Of a DNA stretch of 61,157 nt, positions 8,489-18,289 are shown one piece after another. The stretch is from Cesiribacter andamanensis AMV16 (GTDB lineage: Bacteria > Bacteroidota > Bacteroidia > Cytophagales > Cyclobacteriaceae). The position numbers and the translations under genes were made by a program. Location: NCBI RefSeq assembly GCF_000348925.1, contig NZ_AODQ01000014.1, positions 1 through 61,157 on the forward strand. The letters are read 5' to 3'. The notes beneath the pieces are model-generated. The model saw nothing but the letters and a program-made list of their open reading frames with translations. It was not told where the DNA came from and made no database searches. How positions within the stretch are numbered: the stretch's first letter is position 1; the number at the start of each line of letters is the position of its first letter.

Positions 8489-8851
8489 TTAGGTGAAGAC
8501 CTCCCCCTGCTGCGCCTCCTGGTATAATTCCTGCAGGGCCAGGCAGAGGGCCTGCTGCTGCTCTTCGCTAAGCCGGCTGATGGCTCCTTCTATGGCCTGC
8601 TCACTGGGATTTTCGCCGCCAGCGCCCAGTTCTTTGAGCAAAAGATTGTAGCGGGAGGTAAGGCTGGTAGCCGGCAGGTTGTGAAGGTCCAGCTCGTTTA
8701 ACGACAGCGCCGCAAACACCAGCCGGTCTTTGAGCGGCCCTCCCCCACCAAGACAATAACACGCTCTTGAGAGCTGTAGTTGAAGATGTATATAAGGCAT
8801 GATCAAATCTAGTTTAGGAGTACCCCTATTAATCGGAATAGCCCCACCCAA
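8489..8851 (-). CDS. Hypothetical helical protein
   Basis: A 120-residue frame ending in a strongly helical, Glu/Gln/Leu-rich C-terminal half (LSEEQQQALCLALQELYQEAQQ). No family recognised. The start is uncertain: the first ATG is at 8851, a second at 8800, and the convincingly protein-like part begins only around KDRLVFAALSLNELDL, just after a G-rich stretch, so the true N-terminus could lie in another frame if a base is wrong there. It precedes another small hypothetical gene on the same strand; the two may form a unit. Confidence 0.45.
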   Translation of the reverse strand: MGGAIPINRGTPKLDLIMPYIHLQLQLSRACYCLGGGGPLKDRLVFAALSLNELDLHNLPATSLTSRYNLLLKELGAGGENPSEQAIEGAISRLSEEQQQALCLALQELYQEAQQGEVFT

Positions 8852-9252
8852 GGTTACCCAAGCTAACTACCTGCTACTGAAGGATATACACAGGCTTTCC
8901 GTAAACGTTTGCGCCCCTTGCCAGGGCCAAAAAAAACGCCTGGACCAGTGATTCCTGCTAAAGAAAAAGGGGTGCAGAGAGCTCAGAATGGCCTTTTTTT
9001 TGTGAAAAAAATTTTTGCAGGCCACCCCTTTTGGCAGACCGCCCCCCCCTTTGCCCCTGCCAGTGGCGCCCTATTCCCTCCTGCGGGAATTACAGACGCT
9101 GCTGGTCTCTGCCGGAAATGCCAGGGGTGCAGCGGGCTATTTTTCTTGTACATTCCGCTGCTTTAGCGTCCTTATAATTTAGAATCTTTCTAAATACTGT
9201 TTAACTTGCAGGAGAAGAAAAAACCGAACCGATCTGAAGGGAACGCACGCTT
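8852..9252. other. Regulatory intergenic region upstream of feoA
   Basis: About 400 bp with no supportable gene. It contains A/T runs around 8995-9015 and, 58-76 bp before feoA, the palindromic operator candidate at 9177-9195. The left side serves as upstream region of the minus-strand hypothetical gene. Confidence 0.6.
9177..9195. promoter_or_regulatory. Candidate metal-regulator operator of the feo operon
   Basis: A 19-bp perfect inverted repeat, ATTTAGA-ATCTT-TCTAAAT, sits 58-76 bp upstream of the feoA start. Its TTTAGA/TCTAAA half-sites resemble the binding sites of DtxR/MntR/IdeR-type iron- or manganese-dependent repressors. The overlapping TAATTTAG is close to a TAnnTTTG minus-7 box, so a bound repressor would cover the promoter. 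No such regulator gene is visible in the window. Confidence 0.5.
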
Positions 9253-9471
9253 ATGACAACGCTCGATCAGTTACGCCCCGGCGATACACGCACCATTACC
9301 AATCTGAGATCTTCGGATCTGACCATAAAATTATTGGAGATGGGGCTGCTGCCCGGAAAGGCTGTTCAGTTCAACTTTAAAGCGCCGCTGGGCTGTCCGA
9401 TCTCGGTACAGATCTCGGGCTACAGCCTGTCACTGCGCATCGATGAGGCCCGTTTAATTGAGGTAGCATGA
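9253..9471 (+). CDS. feoA: Ferrous iron transport protein A
   Basis: A 72-residue cytoplasmic SH3-like protein that supports FeoB-mediated Fe(II) uptake. It has the compact FeoA pattern: LDQLRPGDTRTI, then LLEMGLLPGKAV, then ISVQISGYSLSLR and IDEAR near the end. Its stop overlaps the feoB start by 4 bp (9468-9471), so the two are translationally coupled. It is the first gene of a three-gene iron uptake operon and lies 58 bp after a palindromic operator candidate, which suggests metal-dependent repression. Confidence 0.95.
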   Translation: MTTLDQLRPGDTRTITNLRSSDLTIKLLEMGLLPGKAVQFNFKAPLGCPISVQISGYSLSLRIDEARLIEVA

Positions 9472-11615
9472 GCCCAAAAACTGCTGTGGCGCCTGCCCCT
9501 GTAGCCAGCATCCCTTCGGCCACCTACTCCATAGCCCTGGCGGGCAATCCCAATTCCGGAAAAACCACCCTCTTTAACCTGCTAACCGGCCTTAACCAGA
9601 AGGTTGGCAATTACCCAGGCGTTACGGTAGACCGCAAAAGCGGCCGCTTGCTTCTGGAGGGAGAGGCCTCGGCCCGGCTGCTGGACCTGCCCGGCACCTA
9701 CAGCATCTACCCCCGCTCCAACGATGAGCAGGTGGTGCTGGATGTGCTGCTGAACCGCAGCTCGGCCGACTATCCCGATGTGGTGGTGGCCGTAGCCGAC
9801 ATGAGCAACCTGGAGCGCAGCCTGCTGCTGGTAAGCCAGATCCTGGATCTGGGCCTGCCCCTGGTGCTGGTGCTGAACATGGCCGATATGGCCAAAAAGC
9901 GCGGCATTACAGTAGATACAGAGCAGCTCAGCCGGCAGCTGGGCGGCATTCCCGTAGTGGTGATGAATGCCCGCAACGGACAGGGCCTGCAGGAGCTGAA
10001 GCAGGTACTGAGCCGGGAGCTGCAGCCTGCCGCTACCCCCTTTTATCAGGTGCTGCCGCTGGCTCCTGAGGCCATAGCCGAAGCCCGGCAGTACTTTGGC
10101 TGCAAAACCTATTATGAGGCCTACCTGCTGCTGCAGCATGCCGAAAACCTGCACACCATGTCCCCCCTGGAGCGGGACCAGCTGGAGGCCCTGGGCAAGC
10201 TGAGCAAACTGGACCGCCCTGCCCTGCAGATCACCGAAACCAAAGCCCGCTATGCCCGCATTCAGGAAGTGCTAAGCACCGTAGTGCAGCTGCCCGATAC
10301 CAGCAGCCGCCAGTCGGTAAGCGCCCGCATTGATGCGGTGGTGACGCACAAGATTGGGGGCTACCTGCTGTTTTTTGGGGTGCTTTTTCTGATGTTCCAG
10401 GCCATTTTTGCCTGGGCCACCGTACCCATGGACCTGATCGACAGCCTGTTTGCCCGCCTGGGCAGCCTGCTGGAGGGCCTGCTGCCCGAGGGGGTGCTCA
10501 GCCGCCTGCTCATAGAGGGGGTGCTGCCGGGCATTGGGGGCATTGTGATCTTTGTACCGCAGATTGCCCTGCTGTTTATGCTGATAGCCCTGCTGGAAGA
10601 GAGCGGCTATATGGCCCGGGTGGTGTTTCTGATGGATAAGCTGATGCGCAAGGTGGGCCTTAATGGCCGCAGCGTGGTACCCCTTATTTCAGGCCTGGCC
10701 TGCGCCGTACCCGCCATTATGGCTACCCGCGGCATCGATCACTGGAAGGACCGCCTGATCACCATCTTTGTGACCCCTTTCATGAGCTGCTCGGCCCGCC
10801 TGCCGGTCTATACCATTCTGATAGCCCTGGTAGTGCCCGATGAGCGGATCTGGGGGTTTATCAACCTGCAGGGCATTGCCCTGATGGGCATGTACCTGCT
10901 GGGCTTTGTGGCGGCCATAGGCTCTGCCCTGCTCATGAAATTTATTATCCGGGCCAAAAAAGGGGGGTTCCTCATCATGGAACTGCCCGCTTACCGCTGG
11001 CCCCGCTGGGGCAATGTGCTCTACATGGTGCTGGAAAAATCAAAGGTGTTTGTATTTGAGGCTGGCAAGATCATCCTGGCCGTCTCCATTATTCTATGGG
11101 TGCTGGCTTCTTACGGCCCCGGCGACCGCATGGCCAGGGCTGAAGAAGCCTACCGCACTGCCCATGCCGATACTCCGGAGCTGGAAGACGAACTGGCCTC
11201 CCTGCGCCTGGAGCATTCCTATGCCGGCCTGCTGGGCAAAACCATAGAGCCGGCCATTGCCCCCCTGGGCTACGACTGGAAGATCGGCATTGCCCTCTTC
11301 ACCTCCTTTGCGGCCCGGGAGGTGTTTGTAGGCACCATGGCCACCCTGTACAGTGTGGGCAGCGCAGCCGATGATGAAAGCACCATCAAAAGCCGCCTGC
11401 AGGCCGAGACCAATCCGGACACCGGCGGGCCCCGCTTTACGCTGGCGGTGGCCTTTTCGCTGCTTGTCTTCTACGCCTTTGCCATGCAGTGCACCAGCAC
11501 GGTGGCCGTTGTATACCGGGAGACCGGTGGCTGGAAATGGCCGCTCATCCAGACGGCCTACATGACCGGCCTGGCCTATGTTTCTGCCTTGCTAGTATAC
11601 CAGCTTTTATCCTAA
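9468..11615 (+). CDS. feoB: Ferrous iron transporter B
   Basis: A 715-residue inner-membrane Fe(II) transporter with an N-terminal GTPase. The G1 loop GNPNSGKT is at residues 26-33, G3 DLPGTYS at about 73-79, and G4 NMAD follows further on. After a short helical linker come two Gate regions, recognisable by LLFMLIALLEESGYMARVVFLMD, the FVTPFMSCSARLPVY segment with its conserved cysteine, and FTSFAAREVFVGTMATLY. Slightly shorter than many FeoB proteins but apparently complete. Coupled to feoA by a 4-bp overlap and followed 5 bp later by a small Cys-rich membrane protein. Confidence 0.97.
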   Translation: MSPKTAVAPAPVASIPSATYSIALAGNPNSGKTTLFNLLTGLNQKVGNYPGVTVDRKSGRLLLEGEASARLLDLPGTYSIYPRSNDEQVVLDVLLNRSSADYPDVVVAVADMSNLERSLLLVSQILDLGLPLVLVLNMADMAKKRGITVDTEQLSRQLGGIPVVVMNARNGQGLQELKQVLSRELQPAATPFYQVLPLAPEAIAEARQYFGCKTYYEAYLLLQHAENLHTMSPLERDQLEALGKLSKLDRPALQITETKARYARIQEVLSTVVQLPDTSSRQSVSARIDAVVTHKIGGYLLFFGVLFLMFQAIFAWATVPMDLIDSLFARLGSLLEGLLPEGVLSRLLIEGVLPGIGGIVIFVPQIALLFMLIALLEESGYMARVVFLMDKLMRKVGLNGRSVVPLISGLACAVPAIMATRGIDHWKDRLITIFVTPFMSCSARLPVYTILIALVVPDERIWGFINLQGIALMGMYLLGFVAAIGSALLMKFIIRAKKGGFLIMELPAYRWPRWGNVLYMVLEKSKVFVFEAGKIILAVSIILWVLASYGPGDRMARAEEAYRTAHADTPELEDELASLRLEHSYAGLLGKTIEPAIAPLGYDWKIGIALFTSFAAREVFVGTMATLYSVGSAADDESTIKSRLQAETNPDTGGPRFTLAVAFSLLVFYAFAMQCTSTVAVVYRETGGWKWPLIQTAYMTGLAYVSALLVYQLLS

Positions 11616-11619
11616 CGCC

Positions 11620-11799
11620 ATGGTTCAGGAAATCCTCGTTTGCATCCTGTTTTTGCTGGCCCTCACCTACATTGGCAGGCTGCTTTACACCAGCTTCCGC
11701 CCGGCCAGGGGAGGCTGCGCCCGCGGCTGCAGTAGCTGTGCGCTGGATATCGGCAAGCTGGAGAAGGAGCTGGAAAACCGGCAGGCTGGCGTAAAATAA
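11620..11799 (+). CDS. FeoB-associated Cys-rich membrane protein
   Basis: A 59-residue protein beginning MVQEILVCILFLLALTYI, a single membrane helix, followed by a basic stretch and a Cys cluster (GGCARGCSSC) and a short charged helix. This is the usual layout of the small FeoB-associated Cys-rich proteins found after feoB in Bacteroidota, thought to assist or substitute for FeoC. It starts four bases after the feoB stop on the same strand, so it belongs to the same operon. Confidence 0.88.
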   Translation: MVQEILVCILFLLALTYIGRLLYTSFRPARGGCARGCSSCALDIGKLEKELENRQAGVK

Positions 11800-11830
11800 G
11801 CTGCACGCCCCTTCTGCTTCAGCGCTGGTC

Positions 11831-12041
11831 AATGTCATTAAGTTAAGCAAAGGTAGGTTCAGAGAACACACCGTATTTAAATCACAGGTTCGGGGCGGCC
11901 CACGTTGGGAACCTGCGATAGCAGGTTAATTTGTCGATCTAACTGTCGCAGATTCCCAACGTGGGCCGCCCTGAACCTGTGACATTTATTTTGGAGTTCT
12001 CCGAACTCCCACATAAATCGGAACCTTAACTTAATGACATT
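11831..12041. repeat. Nested palindromic element (MITE- or BIME-like)
   Basis: A 211-bp element bounded by a perfect 17-bp inverted repeat (AATGTCATTAAGTTAAG at 11831-11847; its complement at 12025-12041). Inside lies a second near-perfect palindrome with arms of about 40 bp (11882-11921 and 11943-11982; first 30 bp match 29/30) around a 21-bp centre. The inner arms contain CCCACGTTGGG, similar to the GCCCCGTTGGGGC core of the palindromes next to the transposase at 18943. No gene inside. It could also act as a transcription barrier after the feo operon. Confidence 0.8.
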
Positions 12042-12244
12042 GGGTTCGAACCAGCGAAATCTGCTATTCCTGGCACCTCTTTGGGTATAGCTACCTCATC
12101 TGGAGAGGCAATTGGGACATACTCGTGCCACGAGTGATTCGAAGCACGAGTTGGCAGATACAGTACACGTACCACTGCCCTGGAAGGAACCTGAGCGATC
12201 TGGCATCAGGTAGTAGCCAGCACAGTGCGCCACCCCCTCCCCCC
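12042..12244. other. Intergenic region with short palindromes
   Basis: About 200 bp with no gene. At 12121-12151 ACTCGTG occurs in three alternating orientations (ACTCGTGC, CACGAGTG, then GCACGAGT), forming two alternative hairpins. These resemble short mobile palindromes but could be a terminator for the minus-strand gene ending at 12245; no U tract is evident. Confidence 0.5.
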
Positions 12245-15200
12245 TTAGCGGATCTCTACCTGCCGCATGCCGCTGCGGCCGAAGAAGGTGGGGAAATACA
12301 TGAGCGATACCTGGGCCGGATTTAGGGTATAGGTACCGGCAAAGCGGGGCTGCAGGTTGAGGGTAAACTGGTGCTCCCCCTCGGGCAGCCGGCGGCAAAA
12401 GATCACCACCCGGTCCCGGTAATACTCCCGGTGCATTTCAGTCCAGTGCCGGTTCTTATCCTCATAGGTACAGCCGGCCGGAATGGGGATCTCGACCATC
12501 ACATACTCGGCAGCTTTTTTCACCTCCACATGGGCGATCAGCTGGATGGCCTCTCCCCTTTTAAGCACCTGCTTATCACCGGCAAAGCGGGTACGAATGG
12601 TAAAATCGGTACCGGCTGCCTCCGGGGCGTCCAGCCAGCGCTCGGTTGAAGCTGAGAGATAGAGAGGGGTATTCCCCACATTCTTCAGGGCCACCTCGGC
12701 CTGCGGCAGGCCTACCGGCTTGCGTATGGGCAGCTCGGTATAGAGGTGGGTCTGGCCAAACACCTGTAGCTCCAGCACTGGCTCCATTTTTTCGGTTAGG
12801 TTCAGGCGGGGCATCAGCTGCATCAGCACCTGGGCCGACTCATAGGTATTGCGCCAGTAACCCCCCGGGCGCTTGTCCCAGAGGTACAGCTCGGCCTTAT
12901 CGGCTGCTTCGGTGGCGCCCAGCTCCTGCAGCAGGCCATAGGCCCAGGCCGTGGCTATGGGGCTGGTATGCTCCGGGTGCCAGCTATTTTCCTCCCCCCA
13001 ATAGTAGGCGCCCAGCATGGTCTCCCGCTTCAGGGCCAGCACATCGGCGGCCGTATAGGGCATATTGGCGGTAGCCCGCAGGCGCAGCAGCCGCAGGCGG
13101 GCCAGCGCATCCTGCTGCAGGCTGTCTTCCAGTACGGGAATCAGCTCCTGATAGGGTACGCCCCCGGCCTTTTAGCTGGCTGAGCACCTCAAGCAGCTGC
13201 AGTTGCTCCCTGGGGTAGCGGCTGCCCTGCAACTGCCAGCGCAGGGTTTTCTGCAGGGCCGCGGGATCATACTTCACCGGGTACCCTTCTTCCTTGGCCA
13301 ACTGCAGCGCGCCCACTATGTGGCGGGTGATCCATAACTCGCCTGTATGGGTCTGCCACCAGCCCCAGAGGCCATCCTGCGGGCGCTGGGTTTCTTCCAG
13401 CTGGCGGATGAGCCGCTTGATGAGTGCCTGGCGGCGGGGCTGCTTATCCTGCTCCAGCTGTGCCCTGTTCATGAGCAGCAGGGCATAGAGCTTGGAGGCG
13501 GCCTGCTCATTGCAGTAATAGGCAAAGTCCAGCAGGGCATGCACTTCCTGCAGCAGCGGCTCCTGCTTGTTGGCATAGGCCTGCAGCTGCCAGGGGTTTT
13601 CGCTAGGTGCCAGCTGCAGGCGATGGGCCGAATCTGGCCGCAGGATCAGGAATTCTCCCCTGGCCTCGCGCACCCCCCTCCGGTAAACAGGCAGCTTCCG
13701 CCGCTCGCCATCCAGCAGCCCTCCCTGCTGCCCCATTACCTCATAGGTAAGGGTGAGGGAGTCGGTCGTTTGAGGGGAGATCCAGGCAGAATCCTGCAGG
13801 CTGGTGATCAGCTGCGCATTTCGTCCCCCCTGCGGGCGACCTTCTATGGTAAAGAGCGTACGCACCGGCAGGCTGTCGGGCGTATAGTTGTTGACCTGGC
13901 CCATCAGCTGGGCAGAATCGCCGCTGAGCAGAAAGCGAGGCATTGCCAGGGCGGCCCAGAGCGCTTTTACGGCCCGGATAGTCTGGCTGGAATAGCCGCT
14001 GTAGCGCTTATTGCCAATGGCCAGCAGCTGGGTTTCCCAGGCGGTAACATCGTCCGGAAAGCGGGCGGTAAAACTGGCCCGGCCCTGCGCATCGGTCAGG
14101 AGGCGCGGCTGCCAGAAGGCCCAGTCCCGGAAGTTGCTGCGCAGGCTGTTCTGCTGGCTGCCAACCCCCAGCAGGGCCGGCGCAGCCCCCTCTTTTCCTT
14201 TGCCACGGGTGTGCGTACCTGTGGTAATGAGAATGGCCCCGCCCGCTGCCCGGCTGCCATAAAGCGCGGCAGCCTCCTCCCCCTTCATGAGAATGGCCGC
14301 CGACATCAGGGCCGGATCAAGCGTACTAACATCTCCCGTAAAGGGTACCCCATCAATGATAATCAGGGGGCTACCTTCCCCTCCAGTATCGCTTGGCCAA
14401 TTCCAATCATTTGAAGCTGCACCCCGTATCTGCACACCCGCAACGGCTCCCTGCAGGGCATAGGTCATTTCTTTTTTCGCTATGGCTCCATAGCCGGTAA
14501 CCACCACTTCCTGAAGTTGCTCAATATCTTCGGCCAGCTCAATATCCAACCGGCTTTTGCCGCCGGCGGCTTCTTCCCGGCTGGCAAAGCCTACAAAGCT
14601 GAAGATCAGCACATCGCCGGGGTTGAGGTAGAGGCTGTAGTTACCGTCCATATCGGTTACAGTGCCAATATTGCTCCCCTTCACCGTAACGGCCACGCCA
14701 GGCAGCCCATCGCCGGCAGAGGCGTCGGTAACCCGTCCCTGAATCAGCTGAGAACCGCTGCCCGAGGACTGCATCCGGCCCAGCTGACCAAAATAGCTCA
14801 GCTCCTGCTGGATGCGCTTTTCTGAGCGAGCTTCTCCCGGAGACCAGCTGGAGGCATTGTTTAGCATAATGGTTCGGATGTGCTCGATGCTCTGGTCGGC
14901 CGGCCGCAGGGGCACTTCCCGGAGATCTGCAAAGGTGGTGGCATGGGCCAAAACAGGCAGGGAATCGAGCTGCAGGTAGGTGCTGTCGCTCAGCAGGCCC
15001 AGTAGCTTGTAGCGGCCGGGCGGCAGGTTGTGGAGCAGCGCATCCGTAAGGGTAAGGGGCATATTTATCGGGTACACCTGCACAAATTCCGCATCGCTGA
15101 GCCCCAGTACCAGCACCTGCTGCAGCTGAGGGGGCTGCTGGCGCCTTAGGCTGTCCCAGCTGTAGCGAAGCCCTATTTTGCCGGCACCGGGAGCTGTCTG

Positions 15201-18125
15201 GCGGGGGTAGTTGTAAAATACCTCCTTCTTGTTCTGCAGCGCCAGGTACTGCTGCCATAGCTGCTGTACCTGAGGCTCGGTAAGCGCCAGCTCCTCAAAG
15301 CGGGGCCGTACCAGGCGCGGACGGAGAAAGCTGGGATCCCGAACCGGCTTGGTTTCTTTGGCGAAGATCATGCCGGGCGTAATGCGGTACTGATAGCCCG
15401 GCTCTGCCTGAAAGCTGGTTTTAAACTTGTCGATCACCTCGTAGCGCAGCGAACTGGTAGTAAAGGGTCCTGCCAGCACCTGACGGGTATGCTGGGAGGC
15501 AGAAGGCACATTAACCAGCTGCAGCTGCCCCTCCTGCTCCAGGTAGGTATAGTGCTGGTTGTAGCTGTGATTGACTACGATCAGGTAGTTGTTGAGGCGG
15601 TTGATCTCCAGGGGTGTAAGCTGCGGTAGCATTTCTTCTACCCGAATGCGGGTTCCCTCCACTTCCTTGCCGAGGCTCAGGATGGTTTTCTGGCCGGCGG
15701 CAAAGCGCATGCTGTCCAGGGTAATGAGGTGCCTGGCTGTGCGCATGCTTACCTTATAGGAGCGGTTGGAATCTACCAGAAAGGAATAGGGGCGCTGGGT
15801 GGCCACCTCACTGTAGTATACGGGAACATCGTTGAGGTAAAGCACATGCACCTGCTGCGGCACCCCCTTTTCCACAACAAAGGGGGCCAGCTGGGTGCTG
15901 GAATCCGGCGTGGGCAGTGTATGGGTATAAACCTCCTGGCCCGGGTACAGAAACTGATAAAAGGCAATGCTATCCAGCCCCAGGCGTTGCCGCCATAGGG
16001 GCCAGTTCAGCTCTTTTTGCTGCTGCACCTGCAGGACTAGCTGGCGGGGCTGACGGATAAAGAAGGGGTACTGCTTTTCCCTGCCCAGGTAGGGCACGCC
16101 TGGCTGCAGGCTGCCGGGCAGCTGCTTGTTGTAGGCCAGGGCCGTTACATCCACCCCCTTCACCGGCCTGCCTTTGTAATCCCGCACCTGCACACCCAGC
16201 GCTACCTTCTGCCCGGGAGTGACTGTAGCAGGGCTTTCAGCTTCGCCATCCTGCTGCCCTACCGCCTGCAGCTCCAGCTGCAGCATTTTCTTCAGCAGGG
16301 GTATCTGCTCCTGCTCCTTGTGGATCTGGCCTCCCCACAGATAGTTGAGCTGCACATAATAGGCCTCCCCCCTGGAAACCTTTTGTTTCCAGAGCAGGGG
16401 GTCGCCACTGCTGTAGCCACCAGCAATGCGCCGCTTGCTGCGCTTGCCCCGGTAGATTGAGTACCAGTAGGGGATGCCGCGGCCACTGCTGAAACGGATC
16501 AGCAGGGAATCAGGGGTGCGCAGGGCCTCATGCGCTACCAGGGAGGGTTTGTTCCCTAGCTGGAGCACTTCCCGCATGGGTCCTCGTTGTACGGCCACCT
16601 CCTGCCAGAGAGGGTCAATCTTGAGGCGCTGAGGCAGCTGTAGCTCAAGCTGCTGCTCCGGCTGACCGGCAGCGGTTATGCTAACGGACACCCTACGGGC
16701 TACCGATACCCCCTGCTCCAGCCAGCGAAGGTGCAGGCTATCGCCCTGCAGCTGTAGGTCCAGCAGGCGCTGGGGAGAGTAATGTCCGCTCAGCTTCTCC
16801 CGAAGAAACTCCTGCTGCGGGGTTTTGAGGGTAGCCAGCAGGGTATAGCGGATAGCGGCAGGGTAGAAGATGCTGTCGGGCAGCTTCAGCTGGGTTTCGG
16901 ATACGGGCTCCAGCTGAAGCTTATGGCGCCAGAGCGTATCGGGTATGCTGAGGGTAGAAGGGCCAGCCAGCTGCCCTACACGCTCGGTGACTAGCTGCAG
17001 CTCCAGCTCGGCGCCCATCAGGGGCAGTCCGTTTACATCAGCCGCCCGCAGGATCAGCACCGGCTGCGCCCCCTGTACCCAGGAGTCGCTGCTGGCGCTC
17101 ATGGTAAACGTATTGCCCCGCAGTTCATAATCTTCCAGCTTAAACTGTTGCTCCAGCGAAAATCGCCTGTGGCTGAGCATGAGCTCGGGATAGGTGTCCA
17201 GCTGCAGGCCCAGGCTGTCGTGCAGCAGCAGATACCCCTCGTAGGCGCCGGGCCGGTAGGGGGTTAGGGTGCCCAGGGAGAAGGTGCGGTAGCCGCTGCG
17301 GGTCCTTCCCCGGAGCTCCAGCTCCAGCGGCTTTTTAAAGGGGCGGTGCTTTTTAAGGGCAAAGGCTTTGTAAAAGACCGTATCGCCCGTCCGGTATACG
17401 GGCTGGTTCATGGCCAGGTACCCCCTGAGGCGTCTTTCCCGGCCCCAGCGCTCGTGCGGCTCCAGCGAGCGATCAAACAGCCGCAGCCAGCCCTGTGTTT
17501 CTCCCCAGCGAATGGAGTGCACCACGTCCTGCACCGGCTTCCACAACAGGCGAACAGGCTTAAAATAAATCACTTTGCGAACCAGCGTACGGCTTCTGCC
17601 ATAGCCCCAGCCCTGGGGCTGCAGGGCAAAAAAGTTGCTGACCCCCTGATGCTCTACCTCCAGCAGTTTCCACCGTTGGCGGTAGCGGCGCTGGTACAGG
17701 CGGGTATCGGTCTGGTAGGCCATGCGCCTGCCATTAACCGTAACAAAGGCGCCTTCGATCAGCTCCCCTTGCGGGCTATAAAAAGCCGCTACCAGTCTTT
17801 TGGGATCGGGGATAAGCTGAAGGCTTACATTGTGTACCCCTTCCAGCTCCAAAACCAGCTGCTCCTGTTTTGCATGTACAAACAGGTAATTGCCGGGCGC
17901 CAGCTTCTTTGGGTACAGGCTACCGGTGGCGAAGGAATCGACCAGCTGCTGAAAATAGGTCGGATCTACGTTCTTAAGCTCATCTTTGTAGGCCTTGCGG
18001 GCCTGTGGATTGGTAAGGGCATAAATGTAGGTATAGGGGCTGTTCCGGAGGCCGGTGAGCAGGTCCTGAGCCTGGCTTGCAGAGGTAAAGAAAAGCAGGG
18101 AGAAGAGGAGTAGAAAATACCGCAT
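12245..18125 (-). pseudogene. Alpha-2-macroglobulin family protein with internal TonB-plug module (frameshifted)
   Basis: A very large exported protein (1959 residues once one base is corrected). From the start chosen (ATG 18125, MRYFLLLFSL) it has a signal peptide, MG domains including an MG2-like region (about 235-330), an inserted CarboxypepD_reg-like domain (about 1120-1210; GRVTDASAGDGLPGVAV), a SusC-type plug segment (about 1250-1300; LIIIDGVPF), then the A2M domain and an alpha-toroid with a thioester motif C1538-N-E-Q. Alpha-2-macroglobulins trap proteases at the cell surface. The frame breaks in a run of five C (five G on the coding strand) at 13161-13165; downstream the protein continues intact in another frame to a normal end (12245). 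One extra base in the run, a sequencing error or a real mutation, explains this. An earlier ATG at 18152 is in frame but adds a poor signal peptide. Confidence 0.85.
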
Positions 18126-18129
18126 AGGC

Positions 18130-18137
18130 CAAAGATA
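18130..18137 (-). promoter_or_regulatory. Minus-7 promoter box very close to the A2M gene start
   Basis: TATCTTTG on the minus strand is an exact TAnnTTTG match. It ends four bases before the ATG at 18125, so transcription would begin at or next to the start codon, giving a leaderless or nearly leaderless mRNA. No convincing TTTG box is seen at the expected distance. Confidence 0.4.
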
Positions 18138-18219
18138 AAAGGAATGAAACAATATGCACTTCCGAAAGCAGAATGTGTTGCCCTAATTTCTTATGGGCGC
18201 ACCGTTCAATTAAAAGGCG

Positions 18220-18251
18220 TTTGGGTTTTGACAGGAAGTAGTTTATTTTCG
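18220..18251 (+). promoter_or_regulatory. Candidate promoter for the DUF2809 gene
   Basis: TTTG (18220-18223), a 20-base spacer, then TATTTTCG (18244-18251), one base off TAnnTTTG. The gene start at 18290 lies about 38 bases downstream. Confidence 0.4.
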
Positions 18252-18289
18252 ACCGAAAATCTGTTCCCTCCAGAGCCCTTTCTTTACAG

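Noticed and set aside
13347-14414. A 355-codon plus-strand open frame opposite the A2M gene
   Set aside because: Antisense shadow of a well-supported gene; no motif.
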